Source of the DNA: Atopsyche davidsoni
Lineage: Eukaryota; Arthropoda; Insecta; Trichoptera; Hydrobiosidae
NCBI GenBank assembly: GCA_022113835.1
Contig: JAILWY010000024.1
Location: 2,360,501-2,424,500 of the forward strand
DNA: 64,000 bases
Reading direction: 5' to 3'
Part shown: positions 21,701-33,700 of the stretch, piece by piece
Layout: each line of letters starts with the position of its first letter
Numbering within the stretch: position 1 is the first letter of the stretch
Made by a program: the position numbers and the translations under genes
The notes under the pieces: generated by a model
The model's input: the letters and a program-made list of their open reading frames with translations, nothing else
The model's database searches: none
What the model was told of the DNA's origin: nothing

Positions 21701-23290
21701 ATTTATTAATTATCTACTATTAATTATGCATAAATAATATATTACTAGATTAATCATTGTTTAAAAATTCACGGATACATTAAATGAACTTGTTTTCTTG
21801 CGACAACTATTATGACATCAGTGGACGTAATATATCCATCTGGTTGCATCCCAAAGGTCATTCATTGTATAACATCATTATGCATGATTCTCGTTCTTAT
21901 AAAGCCTCTGGCAGCGGCCCCAGAGGTTCCGAGAAGCCTTGCGCAACAGTCAACCTCAGATATTTGTGCCAAACGTCAAAAACTGCTGCCAACTGGCACG
22001 ACGTACGGGCGCTGCTCAGTATGGGAAATAACGGCCGCACTCGCCAGACAATGGGGTTTTTGTTGCTCGAGGATTTCAGCAATTGCAAGAATAAGTCCAT
22101 TGTACTATAAAAATGCTAAAAATTTCCTTCTGCGTAATTTTTAATTGCACAAAAATTTTAAAAGGCCGATTAAAGTGAAGTTATCAAATACGGATTAATT
22201 GATTGCATTAATCGTTATTTCGCTTATATGATTAATTGACAAGACATTATTAGTTAACTATTTTTATTTATTTATTTAATATGGTGTATTATTAAGTTTA
22301 ATTAGTTCATCAGAACTTAAATGTCAATTTTTAAATATGATTATTTTTTATACAATTTATTGAATATTGAATATTGCAATTTGATTAACATGAATTTAAG
22401 ATTCATTATGCAAAAAAAAACAATATAATGTGATATACATAATGTATTATATGTATATATCGCACAAGGTAGTCTTTTTGGAGTTTACTCCATCTCGGCT
22501 CGTTGTCACAATGATCCGGAATTATCAATTGCACGCATCAGGTCAAATGTGAATGTGAGACATGAATATTCCTCCAATTCTTGATGAAATCAATTTGTAA
22601 AACGTCAGATACTTCTTTGCCTATCGTCGCACCGGTGCCTTTAAATCTATGCACAGTTTGTTTTAAATTAACAATAAAAACAAACAATGCGGGCATGAAA
22701 GACTCATGAAACAACTAAAGGAACTGATTAAAAAATTTAATTCAGGCGGCATGGATAAGGAGTCGTGGTGCCTCAACAGCGACGGCACTGTGCGGCACAA
22801 CAACGTGGAGCTGCACCGCCTGCCTCCGCCCGCGCCGCCCTCGCCCCCGGCCACCGCCCTGCTCACTCCCGCCTCCACCCCCGCTGGCCCGACGCCTGCC
22901 GCGCCGCAGGAGGGCGATACGGTGGGCGTGGCCTTCAACCACATCCAGCTCAACTTCTTCCTCAACGGCAGTTGCCTGGACGTGCCCGTGTCCAATGTCA
23001 AGGGGACCGTGTACCCTGCACTCTACGGTTTGTAACATAAATTATCAAAGAAAAAAAAAAACCTTCAGTAGGATACGAATAGTACCCACGTTTTCTGATT
23101 ATCATAGCTCGGTTTGTTGCTCGGACTTGCCGTATTTCAGTACAGTTCTTTTTTAACTGTCCAAACAATCACCAAATCCTTGCCTCTTCCAGTTGATGAC
23201 GGAGCCATCTTAGATCTCATACTAGACAACTTTCACTACCCGCCCCCACTCGGCTTCGAGAAGATCATGCTTGAGCAGTCGTTGCTCTAA
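18667..23290 (+). CDS. SPRYD7: SPRY domain-containing protein 7
   Basis: Small single-domain SPRY protein, conserved in animals; its biochemical role is not established. Four exons join with matching phases and GT-AG introns: 18667-18769, 19522-19692, 22746-23027 and 23193-23290, giving 217 residues. The N-terminus starts MFCCLKGCLNG and keeps the family's QLDT-HMG motif at about 29-35. VVIVKGGQRVCGSG opens the SPRY fold, KSYFEVKLQQGGVWALGLAT lies in exon 2, and PPPLGFEKIMLEQ ends the protein. The human protein is about 196 residues; the excess is a Pro/Ala/Thr-rich insert at about 118-146. The start is the first ATG of the exon and fits the family N-terminus. The gene is tail to tail with Hs6st. 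Intron 2 holds a LINE scrap and an unexplained GC-rich patch. Confidence 0.96.
19522..19692 (+). CDS. SPRYD7: SPRYD7 coding exon 2
   Basis: Preceded by TGTCCAACAG and followed by GTATTT. Encodes HEVVIVKGGQRVCGSG through RNTDLDRVH, the first half of the SPRY domain. Much GC-richer than the introns. Confidence 0.95.
21555..21690 (-). pseudogene. LINE tail scrap in SPRYD7 intron 2
   Basis: Minus strand shows LSEMVANFP followed by a GAGGCACCCGAAGAAG box, like the ends at 3480 and 7440. Frame-broken and short. Confidence 0.5.
21784..22144. other. GC-richer unexplained patch in SPRYD7 intron 2
   Basis: Open over about 110 codons in two + frames and about 67 codons on the minus strand, in otherwise AT-rich intron. 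None of the translations matches a family I know. It lacks SPRYD7-compatible splice logic and is not needed to complete the protein. Possibly an unrecognised repeat. Confidence 0.35.
22746..23027 (+). CDS. SPRYD7: SPRYD7 coding exon 3 with Pro/Ala-rich insert
   Basis: Preceded by TTTAATTCAG and followed by GTTTGT. Encodes GGMDKESWCLNSDGTVRHNN, the low-complexity insert, then EGDTVGVAFNHIQLNFFLNG and KGTVYPALY. Confidence 0.95.
23193..23290 (+). CDS. SPRYD7: SPRYD7 terminal coding exon
   Basis: Preceded by TGCCTCTTCCAG. Encodes VDDGAILDLILDNFHYPPP through the C-terminal EKIMLEQSLL and TAA at 23288-23290. Confidence 0.95.
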
Positions 23291-24420
23291 CTTCGGAGAC
23301 CCGCCCCCGGAGAAAGAAGCCAACTGCCTGCTCTGCAAGACTGGACTTTCGCCGGATCTTTCTTTTATACTTTGATTTATAAAACACGCTTAAAATGTAA
23401 CCCGACCTAACATGATGTGCAATAGGACCGAACCTCGTGGTTTGAAATTTATTTTGACACTTTTGATTATCAATTATATATATATTTTTACCGCACCTGT
23501 TTTGGAGCTACAAGACATTAGCAGCACGGTCTCTTTACATGTGCGCCACGAGTCTCCGTGCAAATTGCATGACTGCAACTCTTTGTTATTCATTCCTCTA
23601 CGGCCTTTCTTCCCTTTGACCGGTTGACCGCATCAGCCGTTTCCGGGTCTGCTTATGGAACTAATCCTCGTAACCCAGAGACACGCTTGCGATAGTTAAA
23701 AATCTATCATATGTTCAGACACAGCAACTTGTTAAACGGTGAAACGCTGATAGGGCAGGTCCTCAAATCAACCTAACCACTTGCTGGTAAAAAGTTGCTT
23801 AATACTAAATGTATAGTGATCAATTTTGAGTGCTAAATTGATAATTTATTTTGTTAACACTTTACAGTGGTGTATGTGGCACAATCATGCAGTGCAATTA
23901 AGGCTGCATATGCATATGTTTGCTTCTTCTCATACAGGGTACGATGCAGCTTCTTAAAAAAAAAAGGAAAATTGTTGCTATGCATCATGCCAACAATTTT
24001 TTTCACTATACATTTATTCATAAGAAGCAACTATCTGTATATACAATCATTTTATAGTCCCTTGTATATTTCAAAAAAAATATTGATACAAATCACTATG
24101 GAGGTTTCGCAACGAGGATCACTAACAACGTGTTCAGCTCTTTTTGAAAATACCCTCAAAAGGCAAAGTTGAATAATGTATATGAGAAAGGGATTAATAG
24201 ATTGATTTGAGGTGGCTGACCTTAATGCTATCACAATAATTCAATTTTTTTTGTGTAACGCAACGGCGGCGTGCAATCCACGTGAGTAAAAAAAGATTAT
24301 AACAAATCAACTTAAATTTATTCTTAAACGTTTTATAAGGCATGCATTTTTTTTTCTGCTCGTGTGGACTGCACGCCGGCGGTAGATAATTAAGACAGTA
24401 ATTACAAATAAATATATATA
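23291..24420 (+). other. SPRYD7: Probable SPRYD7 3' UTR
   Basis: No further exon is seen after the TAA. The first clear AATAAA on the + strand is in ACAAATAAATATATA near 24408-24413, which would give a UTR of about 1.1 kb. The inverted-repeat element at 24262-24385 would then lie in the UTR. Boundary inferred only. Confidence 0.35.
24262..24385. repeat. Short element with ~24 bp terminal inverted repeats
   Basis: Left arm ACGGCGGCGTGCAATCCACG and right arm CGTGTGGACTGCACGCCGGC are inverted copies with a few mismatches, about 75 bp apart. No coding capacity. MITE-like. Confidence 0.5.
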
Positions 24421-24504
24421 AACCTATTTTTTTAAAGACGTTTTTACTGTCTTTTTGATGCTTGTAGATTGTTTTTAAATAAAAAAAAAAGTATTAATAC
24501 GGTC

Positions 24505-24872
24505 AACGACGACGCCGAGACATCTGCGTAATTTTACTTCGACAGCTAATGTCGACACGAGAAACAATTTTCTCCAGCATGTTAATTCAGTAAGGCTCTC
24601 TGGTTTTTATACACGCCGTATTTTGACATAGCAATGTTGGGATCATTTCCTTAGTAATTTCGTTTTCATATAAACACTCTGCTCATGGATTTTCTGCTGT
24701 ATTCTGGGGACATCTTCAGGGAAAACCTTCCCAGTATCGAAACTGAAATCTCCGAATGTCCAAGAACGGAGAATTCATAATGACAATGGCCGCTAGAACA
24801 TGCGAATTGATTTTTATTTTTATTTAAGTTAAAGTTACGACTTGGCAGATGTCTCCGTGTGCGCCGTTGCAT
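24505..24872. repeat. TIR element sharing CGGAGACATCTGC-type ends (long copy)
   Basis: Left end ACGCCGAGACATCTGCGTAA; right end GGCAGATGTCTCCGTGTGCG, its inverted counterpart; about 370 bp in all. The same end type bounds the shorter unit at 30656-30766. No open frame of interest. Likely non-autonomous DNA transposon. Confidence 0.55.
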
Positions 24873-26882
24873 CAAATATGTCCTCGATGTTTGTATATAA
24901 TATCTGTACATAGTTTAACGCTCCCGATGGTGTTGTAAAAGCAATTCTATCTTCTAATGTATCCCACGTGTTCTTCTTTGAAAAATATGGCTAATGGTTT
25001 TTTTTTAATACAGCCTATTAAAAATGATACTATTTTTCGACAAATAGTAAAAAAAATGCTACTTTTGTATCTTGAAAATATGTATTTATAAGGAAACTAT
25101 TTAGTCACTCGTTCAAAAATGAAATTTACAGATTACAAACCGAACAAATTTCAATTAAATAGATTTGGTTAATTTAAGTTTTTTTATTTCTCAGAATCAG
25201 AACCAAATAAGCATTTAACATGTATTTATAAATATAACGAATATAATTGTATTTGCTCACAGAGTAGATTTAAAAATATACACATTGGTTTTTAAAATGA
25301 TTTTTTATGAAAATTTCTGACTATTGGAAAATTAAAAATGGATTTTTGTATCTCTTTAATGAAATAACTATAGTATTAGTAGCATTCTTACCGTGTTAAT
25401 ATTTATTTCGCTTTTAAAGATAAAAAAAAAAAAAACAGAAAGATCTCTTTTTCGAGATAAGAAAACCATACATCATCAAAGTGTTGTTTTTAAAGTAATC
25501 GTGAAGATAACGAAAGCATTTTCAACTTTACATCTCAATGAATGAATGTTGTACCGTTTATGTTGATAGTCTTGTGGCTCACCAAAATTATTATATACAA
25601 AGTAGGAGCATGATGATGATGATGGTGGAACCGTGCAGGTTTTAATAAAAAACTCTATTGTGTTTTTTTTTTTTTATAATATAACATATCACTAAAATAC
25701 TGCCACAGTGGCTTTGGTGTTGTGGTTTAAAATATATATTAAAATGAAATAATATGATTGTACGTAGTGATGTTCTTTCCATTTCTATGGCTTAAAGCAA
25801 CGCATGAAAGGAGCTACTTTTGGGATCTGGATTATGAATTCGGACGCTTGACTTTATTTAGGAACTATTGACTCGTCCAAACCTTTGGCTTTCCAATATT
25901 TCTGTTTGTAGAGAAATTTGGATGAGCAAAGAGAAAAAATGAATACAAGGTGTTTTGTAGTTAAACCGATACTAAACTCAGTATAATTAGTTTTACGAGA
26001 AACTATCGATAGTTGTTTTTTTTTTTTTTTTTTTTTTGTTTTAACTTATAAAAAAAAATTCTATTGAATATTGACAGTGGAAAAACCTGTTGCGGTGTAT
26101 ATTTATTTGTTTTATGTTTTCTTAGAATTATTTATTTATTTTCTACATTATCGACTATCCACAAATTGTCTTTTCTTCATTTTACAATGTTGAAAATATC
26201 AAAAACGTTGTTAAATAAAATATGTTCTCGGGATAAGAATTTTTTTGCTCTTAGGTGTTATACTGAATTTTGTTTTGAATCTTTCGGTGTTTTGGACCCG
26301 GTACTGGGGTCTTCTTCAATACCCGAAGATGGCCTCAGTACCGAGACCGACACGGGCGAAGCCTCAAAACACAAAGCAGCACAACACCCGAGAATACATA
26401 TGCTCTCTACATACTTTCACTTATGATGCATGTCTTCAATTGTCCATCAAAGAAATAAACAATTGTTTCCTGTAAGTATTAAATGACTATTGATTGTATT
26501 GTCCCGTTGCTTATTAGCATGTCGTTCATTATTGTGACGTACGTGAATTGAATTGTAAACATCCAAAGTCAAAACAATGGAGCTAAAGGAAAATTAAGAG
26601 ATTTCAACATATCTTATCAATAGATCACATAATATGTATATAAAGTCATATCGGTGGATTTTTATCATTTTATTTGATAACATCAACTTTCTCTGATCCC
26701 GATACGTGCGAAATCAAACAAATCACTTTGGACTTTTCAGAACTATCAAAGTACATTTCAGTTTATCTAAAGACCTCATGTAAATTGGATATGGCTTTAT
26801 ATATTATATATGAACTTCTACCAATAAAAATTTAACTTGACTGCTTTATCTTTAATTGTTTTTTGGAAACATGCCTTTTTTT

Positions 26883-27000
26883 TTAATTAGTAGTTTAGTT
26901 ACACTCGATTGTGTCTGAAATTTGCACACACGCAAATATCTGACCTATCGCATCACATAAATATAACACCTCGAGTGTAACTGAACTAAACTTAATTATT
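26883..27000. repeat. MITE-like element, ~118 bp
   Basis: Left end TTAATTAG-TAGTTTAGTTACACTCGA and right end TCGAGTGTAACTGAACTAAA then CTTAATTATT are inverted copies. Middle is unstructured AT-rich DNA. Confidence 0.55.
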
Positions 27001-30000
27001 AATATGACAGATAATATTATCAGTCTTATGGATATTGACTGACTAATTTTACCCCAAGGCTCAGAATTCTTCGGACTGAATATTCACATTTATTATTAAT
27101 TAACTGTTAATTAAATTTAACGACAGTATTAATTAATTTGAATCTCCCCCAGCCATTGTATTCACACAGTGACAATAAACTGTCCCTCCCGTAGGAAGAT
27201 GTCTTCGAAGACAAACTATTTTCTCAACGTTGAAATTAGTAGCCCGCAAAGCTTTGTCGAGTTTGCGATATGTTTTTTTTAATATCTTCGACTGTAACGT
27301 ATTCCCTTTTTTGCGAGATGTTCGATATGTGGAGGTTTGGATTTTCGAAAGTTGTGTTTGTTTGATCACCCGATTTATTTTGCATATCTAAAAGACACCG
27401 AAGATGGAAAAGACAAAAACAATGTAATCAATGTTTTGCATAATATGTTCAATTTTGTTTGTGATTAATAATGATTGTAAACATTATTTATTTTTAAGAA
27501 AAATTCAAAACAATGTATTCAGTATATACACACATTTATATCAAACACAAAAATGTATGTTAATATTGTAAGTAAATATATAAGGAGACCACCAAACTAT
27601 TGAAAGATGTGTGAATTTTCATATTACCTGATTTTTGTAAAATAATGTGCGAAGGACCCGAGTTTCGAAATTTCAAATCTAATTTAATAAAATCATGGAA
27701 ATAAATAATTCAAAGATCAACTTAAATGTAATTCACGACGAGTAATGAATGCGTAAGAATAAAACGGGTGATTTCATTAAGATTAGATTTGAGGTTCTGA
27801 GATAATTTGATCCTGATCCATGCATAATTGATTGTAATGATATTATTTAAGCTTTCAGAGTTAAGCTGTCTATTATAACCACTATATAAATAATAAATGT
27901 ATTTGAAATTTATATTATATCCAAATTTTATTTAAGTTCTTCCCAAAACTTACTAAAATCCACTTTCATAGACTTTAAATGTTAGAATAAACATTTATCG
28001 GGATTCAATATGTGAACTGCTGAAAACGCTGCTGACTGCGGAATACTGTTTCAGCTGCTTTCTTCGCAGCCGCCGGTGTCCACGTTGCTCTCCTATTTTA
28101 CCTTCTGCAGTTGACTTCGTGAGGAATACGCAAACAAATAATAACAACTCAGAGTAACTATTACAATGTCTTTATTTGATAAAAAAATCATGTTTTGTTT
28201 TTCTCTTTTCTTGCGACTTAAAAAACTAGACTCTTAAGCTAAAACTGCTTTAAAAATACTTAGTCTATTTATAATCTTATCTTTTATTATATAATCTTTC
28301 ATAACTTGAGAGAACTTCTTCAAAAAAAAAAAAAAAAACGCATACAAATTCACTCCCCTCGGTAAAAAAAAAAAAAATACTTTGCAGAGGACCAGAACTA
28401 CAGAACATTTACAAATTTAAGTTTCCAAAGTATTATGAAAATTTATCAACAATTCTTCCGTTTGTGTGAAATACAACACGAGCAAATGGAAAATTTTCAC
28501 AAATAATCAAAATAATAATTTCATCGGAATTAAAAAGTACTTTGTAAAAAAATAATAATAATGATGACTCTATCATATATAATACACTCGATGTCCATAC
28601 ATAAAATATTCCTCGAAGGTTTACGTTTCCGTGGTCGGAAGGTTATTGCAAATGGGATGCACTCGTGAGATCAGATGCAAGGACCACTGGAAAGTTCTTC
28701 TTATGCTAACTGGTAGAGTAACTAGTCTATGTTTGAAGCGGTCAGGTGACAAACAACACATATACAAATCATTTATATAAAAATCTAAAACATATATCTC
28801 ATAAATAAAAATGTACAAAACTGACTTTCCCCCGCAGGCGTTGCCGTCGGCAAATTCACACCGAAAACAAAGCCACAAATGCACTAATCAAATTGATGAT
28901 TTAGCTAGCTAAATTGACGATCTACAATATGAGCTATTAATGATCCATTAAAGGCAGTACGTTAAGGGTTGTAATTCAAAATAGGGAGATGCAAGCTGTA
29001 TATGAACGTCTTATAGTTTAATTTTTGTAAATCTTGAAGCTACTTGGTTAATCGTATTTTTTATTATATAAAAATAAATACTTTAATAAGTAAATGTTAT
29101 AATGTTCTAAACAGGAAGGCAGTGTTACGAAACAACTCCGTTACGATACAATTGATTTTCACATATGTGGCTTTGCTTTTGAATGTCCGTCGCAAGGGAA
29201 GTTTACAAAACTAGACTCTGAAATGATAGATTGTAACAAAATTATCCAAATTACATTAAATAGGTACAAATTATACGGATCCATCGTGGTAAAAGTAATC
29301 TTTGGCAAATAGTTGCGACTTTTTCAATAGCGGATAACACCGACATTGTTTTATTCAAGCATTACGAAATAAACAATGTCCGATGCCTCCGCGTTCGTTG
29401 ACAAAGGATACACCAATAAATACACTCCGGTACAGTATAAGTCTGTCACTGTGAATGCTCATCGTGGTCACGCGCCATTCCTTACCAGCGGTGACCGCAG
29501 CCAACTGATGAAAAGAAAGAACGAGTCAAGTTCACCACGACACCAGGAAGCAGTTTATAGTTAATAATTAAATAGATGGATTTTATGTATAATAAATACC
29601 CGATTTCGATCATAATTTGACCATTCACAGTAACTCATTGACGACCACCACTAATTACGAAAAATGACTCGCCTTCCAACACAAGCTACTAATAGAATAC
29701 AACCCACAAGGATGGGAGGTCATACGTTGATATAAAGGTAGAAAAAAGAGTGATATGTCGTGTTACACCGTGTATTATTTTTGTCAGTGTTTAAATGACG
29801 AGACCGGCTCATCGATGGACTCGATATCACTTTCTTTTCCACCTACAAGCTGCTCCGGCCGAGAAAAACATTCAGCTGCCTTACGTTTATAAATAAAGTC
29901 GATCAGAACCTCCACGGCACGGCCAATGTTGATTTCAAAAATACATTAAAAATTATTTTAAAAAAACACACCGAGAACCGAGTGATTATTTATCTTTTCT

Positions 30001-30655
30001 TAAATGAAATGACGAGTGACAAAACTCAACTAAAAAAAATATTATTTCACATTCTCTCCTCCAAGATGAAAACTTGCCATTCTTACAACAGTAAGTATAT
30101 CAAAAGTATATTTACGGAGACGACCTTCAGGTCGCATGATTCATGTGAATATGTTAAAATAAAATAATTGAAATACTCAACAGGCAGATTGGCAAGGTTC
30201 TGATGCTGTCCAAAGTGTTGGCAGGAAAATCAGACAAGAGAATAAAATTGAATAATTATTAGTATATGAGCACGCACTGAGTTTCTTGCAATACATCTAA
30301 AAAAAAAATGCTTAGGTACTTAAATTATTATATAATAATATAGCTCTTTCAATTTGAAATTCATCTCCACCGCAGACTCAACGCAGCGGACCACAAATTT
30401 CAAGCCGAAGCACCAATAGAAAAAAGTTATAGTAATACAAAGGTAACGTAATACATTTTTTACAATTTAAAAAAATATCTCTTCAGCGATTCTTCCGCGT
30501 GTTGATGCATTTTCTAAATTTCTTCGCTTCCAAAGAACGTCGGACGCATCGCGGCGTCGTTACAATATAATATATATTTATATTATAAAACTCTTTCGTA
30601 TACGTCGAGACTACATAGGGAAAATATTCAATCTCCACTTTGACGACCATCACTC

Positions 30656-30766
30656 GTGCACGCCACGAGACATCTGCACAATAGAAACTTTTTCAACAGC
30701 CAAACATTTAGGTTTAAGCGGTACTTAATTTAAATGATAGTTTTGCAGATGTCTCCGTGCGTCCGC
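30656..30766. repeat. TIR element sharing CGGAGACATCTGC-type ends (short copy)
   Basis: Left end GTGCACGCCACGAGACATCT and right end AGATGTCTCCGTGCGTCCGC are inverted. Total about 111 bp. Related by its ends to 24505-24872. Confidence 0.55.
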
Positions 30767-33700
30767 GGTCTCGCCGGTCTCAAGTCTCACACTAAGCAAA
30801 CTTTATCCCTAGGCAAATAAAAAAACTGTCACATTTTCATTGATATACAAAGCACACGTAAATAACATATTCTACTAAATGAAAAATCAGTCGAAAAGAA
30901 ATAATTTCAATAAAATATCCAGTTGTGGGGAAACGAAACACGCTTATCAGATGCGCAACTGCAAAAACTCCTCTTAGCAGCGTGCGTTCAGATCCGGTCG
31001 CACAAAATACCAATTCAATGTTAAACACTACAACTGGGGTTAACAAGAACAGGAACACAATATAAGAAGTGGTCACTTTGAACCAAGAAAATGCAACCGA
31101 ACCCTGAATCTCTGAGCCGCGTGTTCCTGCATTTGTAATAATCATTAAATTAATAGTAAACTTCAATAATAAAAGCAAAAATCTTTTGAACTAATGATGC
31201 TCAATACACGAGAAACAGCGATTCGTTTGGATTTTATTCTTTGTATGTACGCTTTTTACAATTTGCTATATAATAATTAAATTCTATCGCTATACTGAAG
31301 AATGTTGACAAACAGTCAAATAAGAATAAAAACCAAAAGAAATTAGCACTTGTTTCCTCTGTAAATGTACATGAAGCTTGAACAAGCTGTATTCCTATAA
31401 AAGTGAGCTGAAGACGTAGCCGCTCCCTGAACCTATTTACACTTATCACGAGTCACAAACATCTTCATTGACCGGCCACAAAGAGAGAGCGATCCGGACT
31501 ATACGTTAGGATATAAAAACTTACTTCTACGCCAAATAGTCAAGCCGGTTACTGTAATGGATACAAATTATACGTCAACCCTCCAATTCAAGCGCGCGCA
31601 AGTGGTGCAGGCGTACAGGTCGATTCCTGGATATGCCAAAACTTCAAATAAATCAAATCGGGCGGCTGGTTGGAGCCACTCTCTGGTGTTCTCACGAAAT
31701 CGAACTAATTATAATATTAACAACAGGACAGCGGCAATAGCGTGCGGCCAATGCAAACAGAAAAGCAATTTCTACCTTTTTTTATTTATTGTATATTTTC
31801 AAAATTTAACACATCTTTCTGCTCTTTAGTGCTTTTCTGCTTCTATGGTTGCAAGTTAGCGAAGACTATTAATATTTTAGAGAACACATAGCATTCTGGA
31901 GTTAGAAATTGACCTGTACACCCGCTTTGTACTTGTAGCAATATTTATAAGAGGGTTTGTAAGTCGGGGCAGAAGTGATTGAATATAATTACGGCTTGTG
32001 TTTGAATTTCAGTTATCAGTTGCTCGACGACTCTAGCACATTCGCCGGCCTCATACTCCGTACATTACTTTCCATTTCATTCTAAGCTATGAAGCGAGTT
32101 CGCTTCAAAGTGGACTCGCAAATATCTCAATCTGCATTCACAAAAATAATATTATCAATATTATTATTAAATAACAAGACGCTATTTACACAGAAACACG
32201 ACTTTCATAAATTTATTACAACTTTTACACAACACTTATCAAAAGTTTAATCAGAGACATCGGCAGAGTGCAGTACGAATTTTGATACTGTAAAATATTA
32301 ACAAATGTCAAATCTGTGCCATGTTATTCTCAAATATTCTATTTAAAATTTTGGACGTAGTACGTCATCAATTTGCTGCACTCATGGACTTCCAGCAAAA
32401 TGTATGAAGTGCCTTATTAAGAGCATGGGCTTTTGAGAATCGGTTGACTCGTTCCTCGCGACCTCAAATGCGAGTAGTGTGAGCATTACAATTGTTTAAA
32501 AATCATCTCATCTCGATGCACCGGTTTCTGAATTTCACAATAGGACTGACCTCGGTAGCGGCCGACAAGACTTCTACATAATTACTCAATGATTTTACTA
32601 AGCTGCTTAGAGATTTTTGTCTTTCTACGTTTTGGTCCCGGCACCGAGACTATCTTCAAGGATTTTGATCGTTGCTTCACTGATGCAAAGTAGTATTGCA
32701 TCATTGGTTGTAAAGGGCAATCATAAAAGCACAGTGGAACGTAAAAAAATCAGGTCATAGCGATGAGGCATCATGTTTTGATCATCTCATCTAATCATAT
32801 TTAGATCCCGCCTTAAATATAGTCAACTTGTTCAGAAGCCCAAATTTTTAAAGGACTCATACTTGAAATACGGTTTGTTAATTTGTCTCGTCTCTTTCAT
32901 CACACCCAGGGACGAGACTGCCACTCTCCAAGTATCGTACACGATTCACTCAATATACTTGAACAGAATATCATATTATATATATTTTAAATATCACGGT
33001 TTTTGTTTTAAAGTGTATACTTTATTGGAGAGTGAACGTTTAGGACGACATTATCAATTTTTAACTTTCGGACAGAACACACTACAAATAGTATAAGAAT
33101 ATTAAAAAAAAAAAAAAAAAAACAAATACACAATTAAGTTACAAAGAAAGTTAAATTGGTTTTCGACGTATTGAAGAGAATCGATTCATTGGAGCTCGCC
33201 TGACTTTTAACCGAGGATAGCCAGATGCCGGTACCGAATCATCGGCAGAATCACAAGAGAACTTGGAAAAAATCTGACAAGTCAACGATGAAGCAGTGTT
33301 GCTCTCGAATTTCATATGTTAAGGTCATATCTTTCAATCTATAAAAATACATTCATACTAATTTTCAATAAATTCTTATCATCTTTTCAGCATTTGGAAT
33401 TGCCGAGATTATAAAAATACTGGCGAGTTTCAACGATTTTCTCACGGTGCCCCCCTCCATACTTGTTTGTGCTGCGTTAAATATTCATTTTTATGTACAA
33501 TGCACGAGCGCGCCTACTCTCTACTTTATTGTCCTTGCACATACAATTCACATCACGAAATGGAAACTATTCACTTTGGAAACTCTTTGTGTATACCCCC
33601 ACGACCTAAAACTTACGGTACTACAATTGGTTTTTTTTTTTTATACAAATATCCACGTGGCCTCTTTTCTACAGATTCCAACTCGTAAATCATATTTATT

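Noticed and set aside
28020..28180. GC-richer patch and AATAAA-like word on the minus strand as a possible gene end
   Set aside because: No upstream exon links to it; a 10 kb Hs6st 3' UTR reaching this point is possible but not supported.
30837..31178. 113-codon minus-strand frame with hydrophobic runs, membrane-protein-like
   Set aside because: The Phe/Leu/Ile/Val richness follows from the AT-rich sequence; no conserved motif or splice context.
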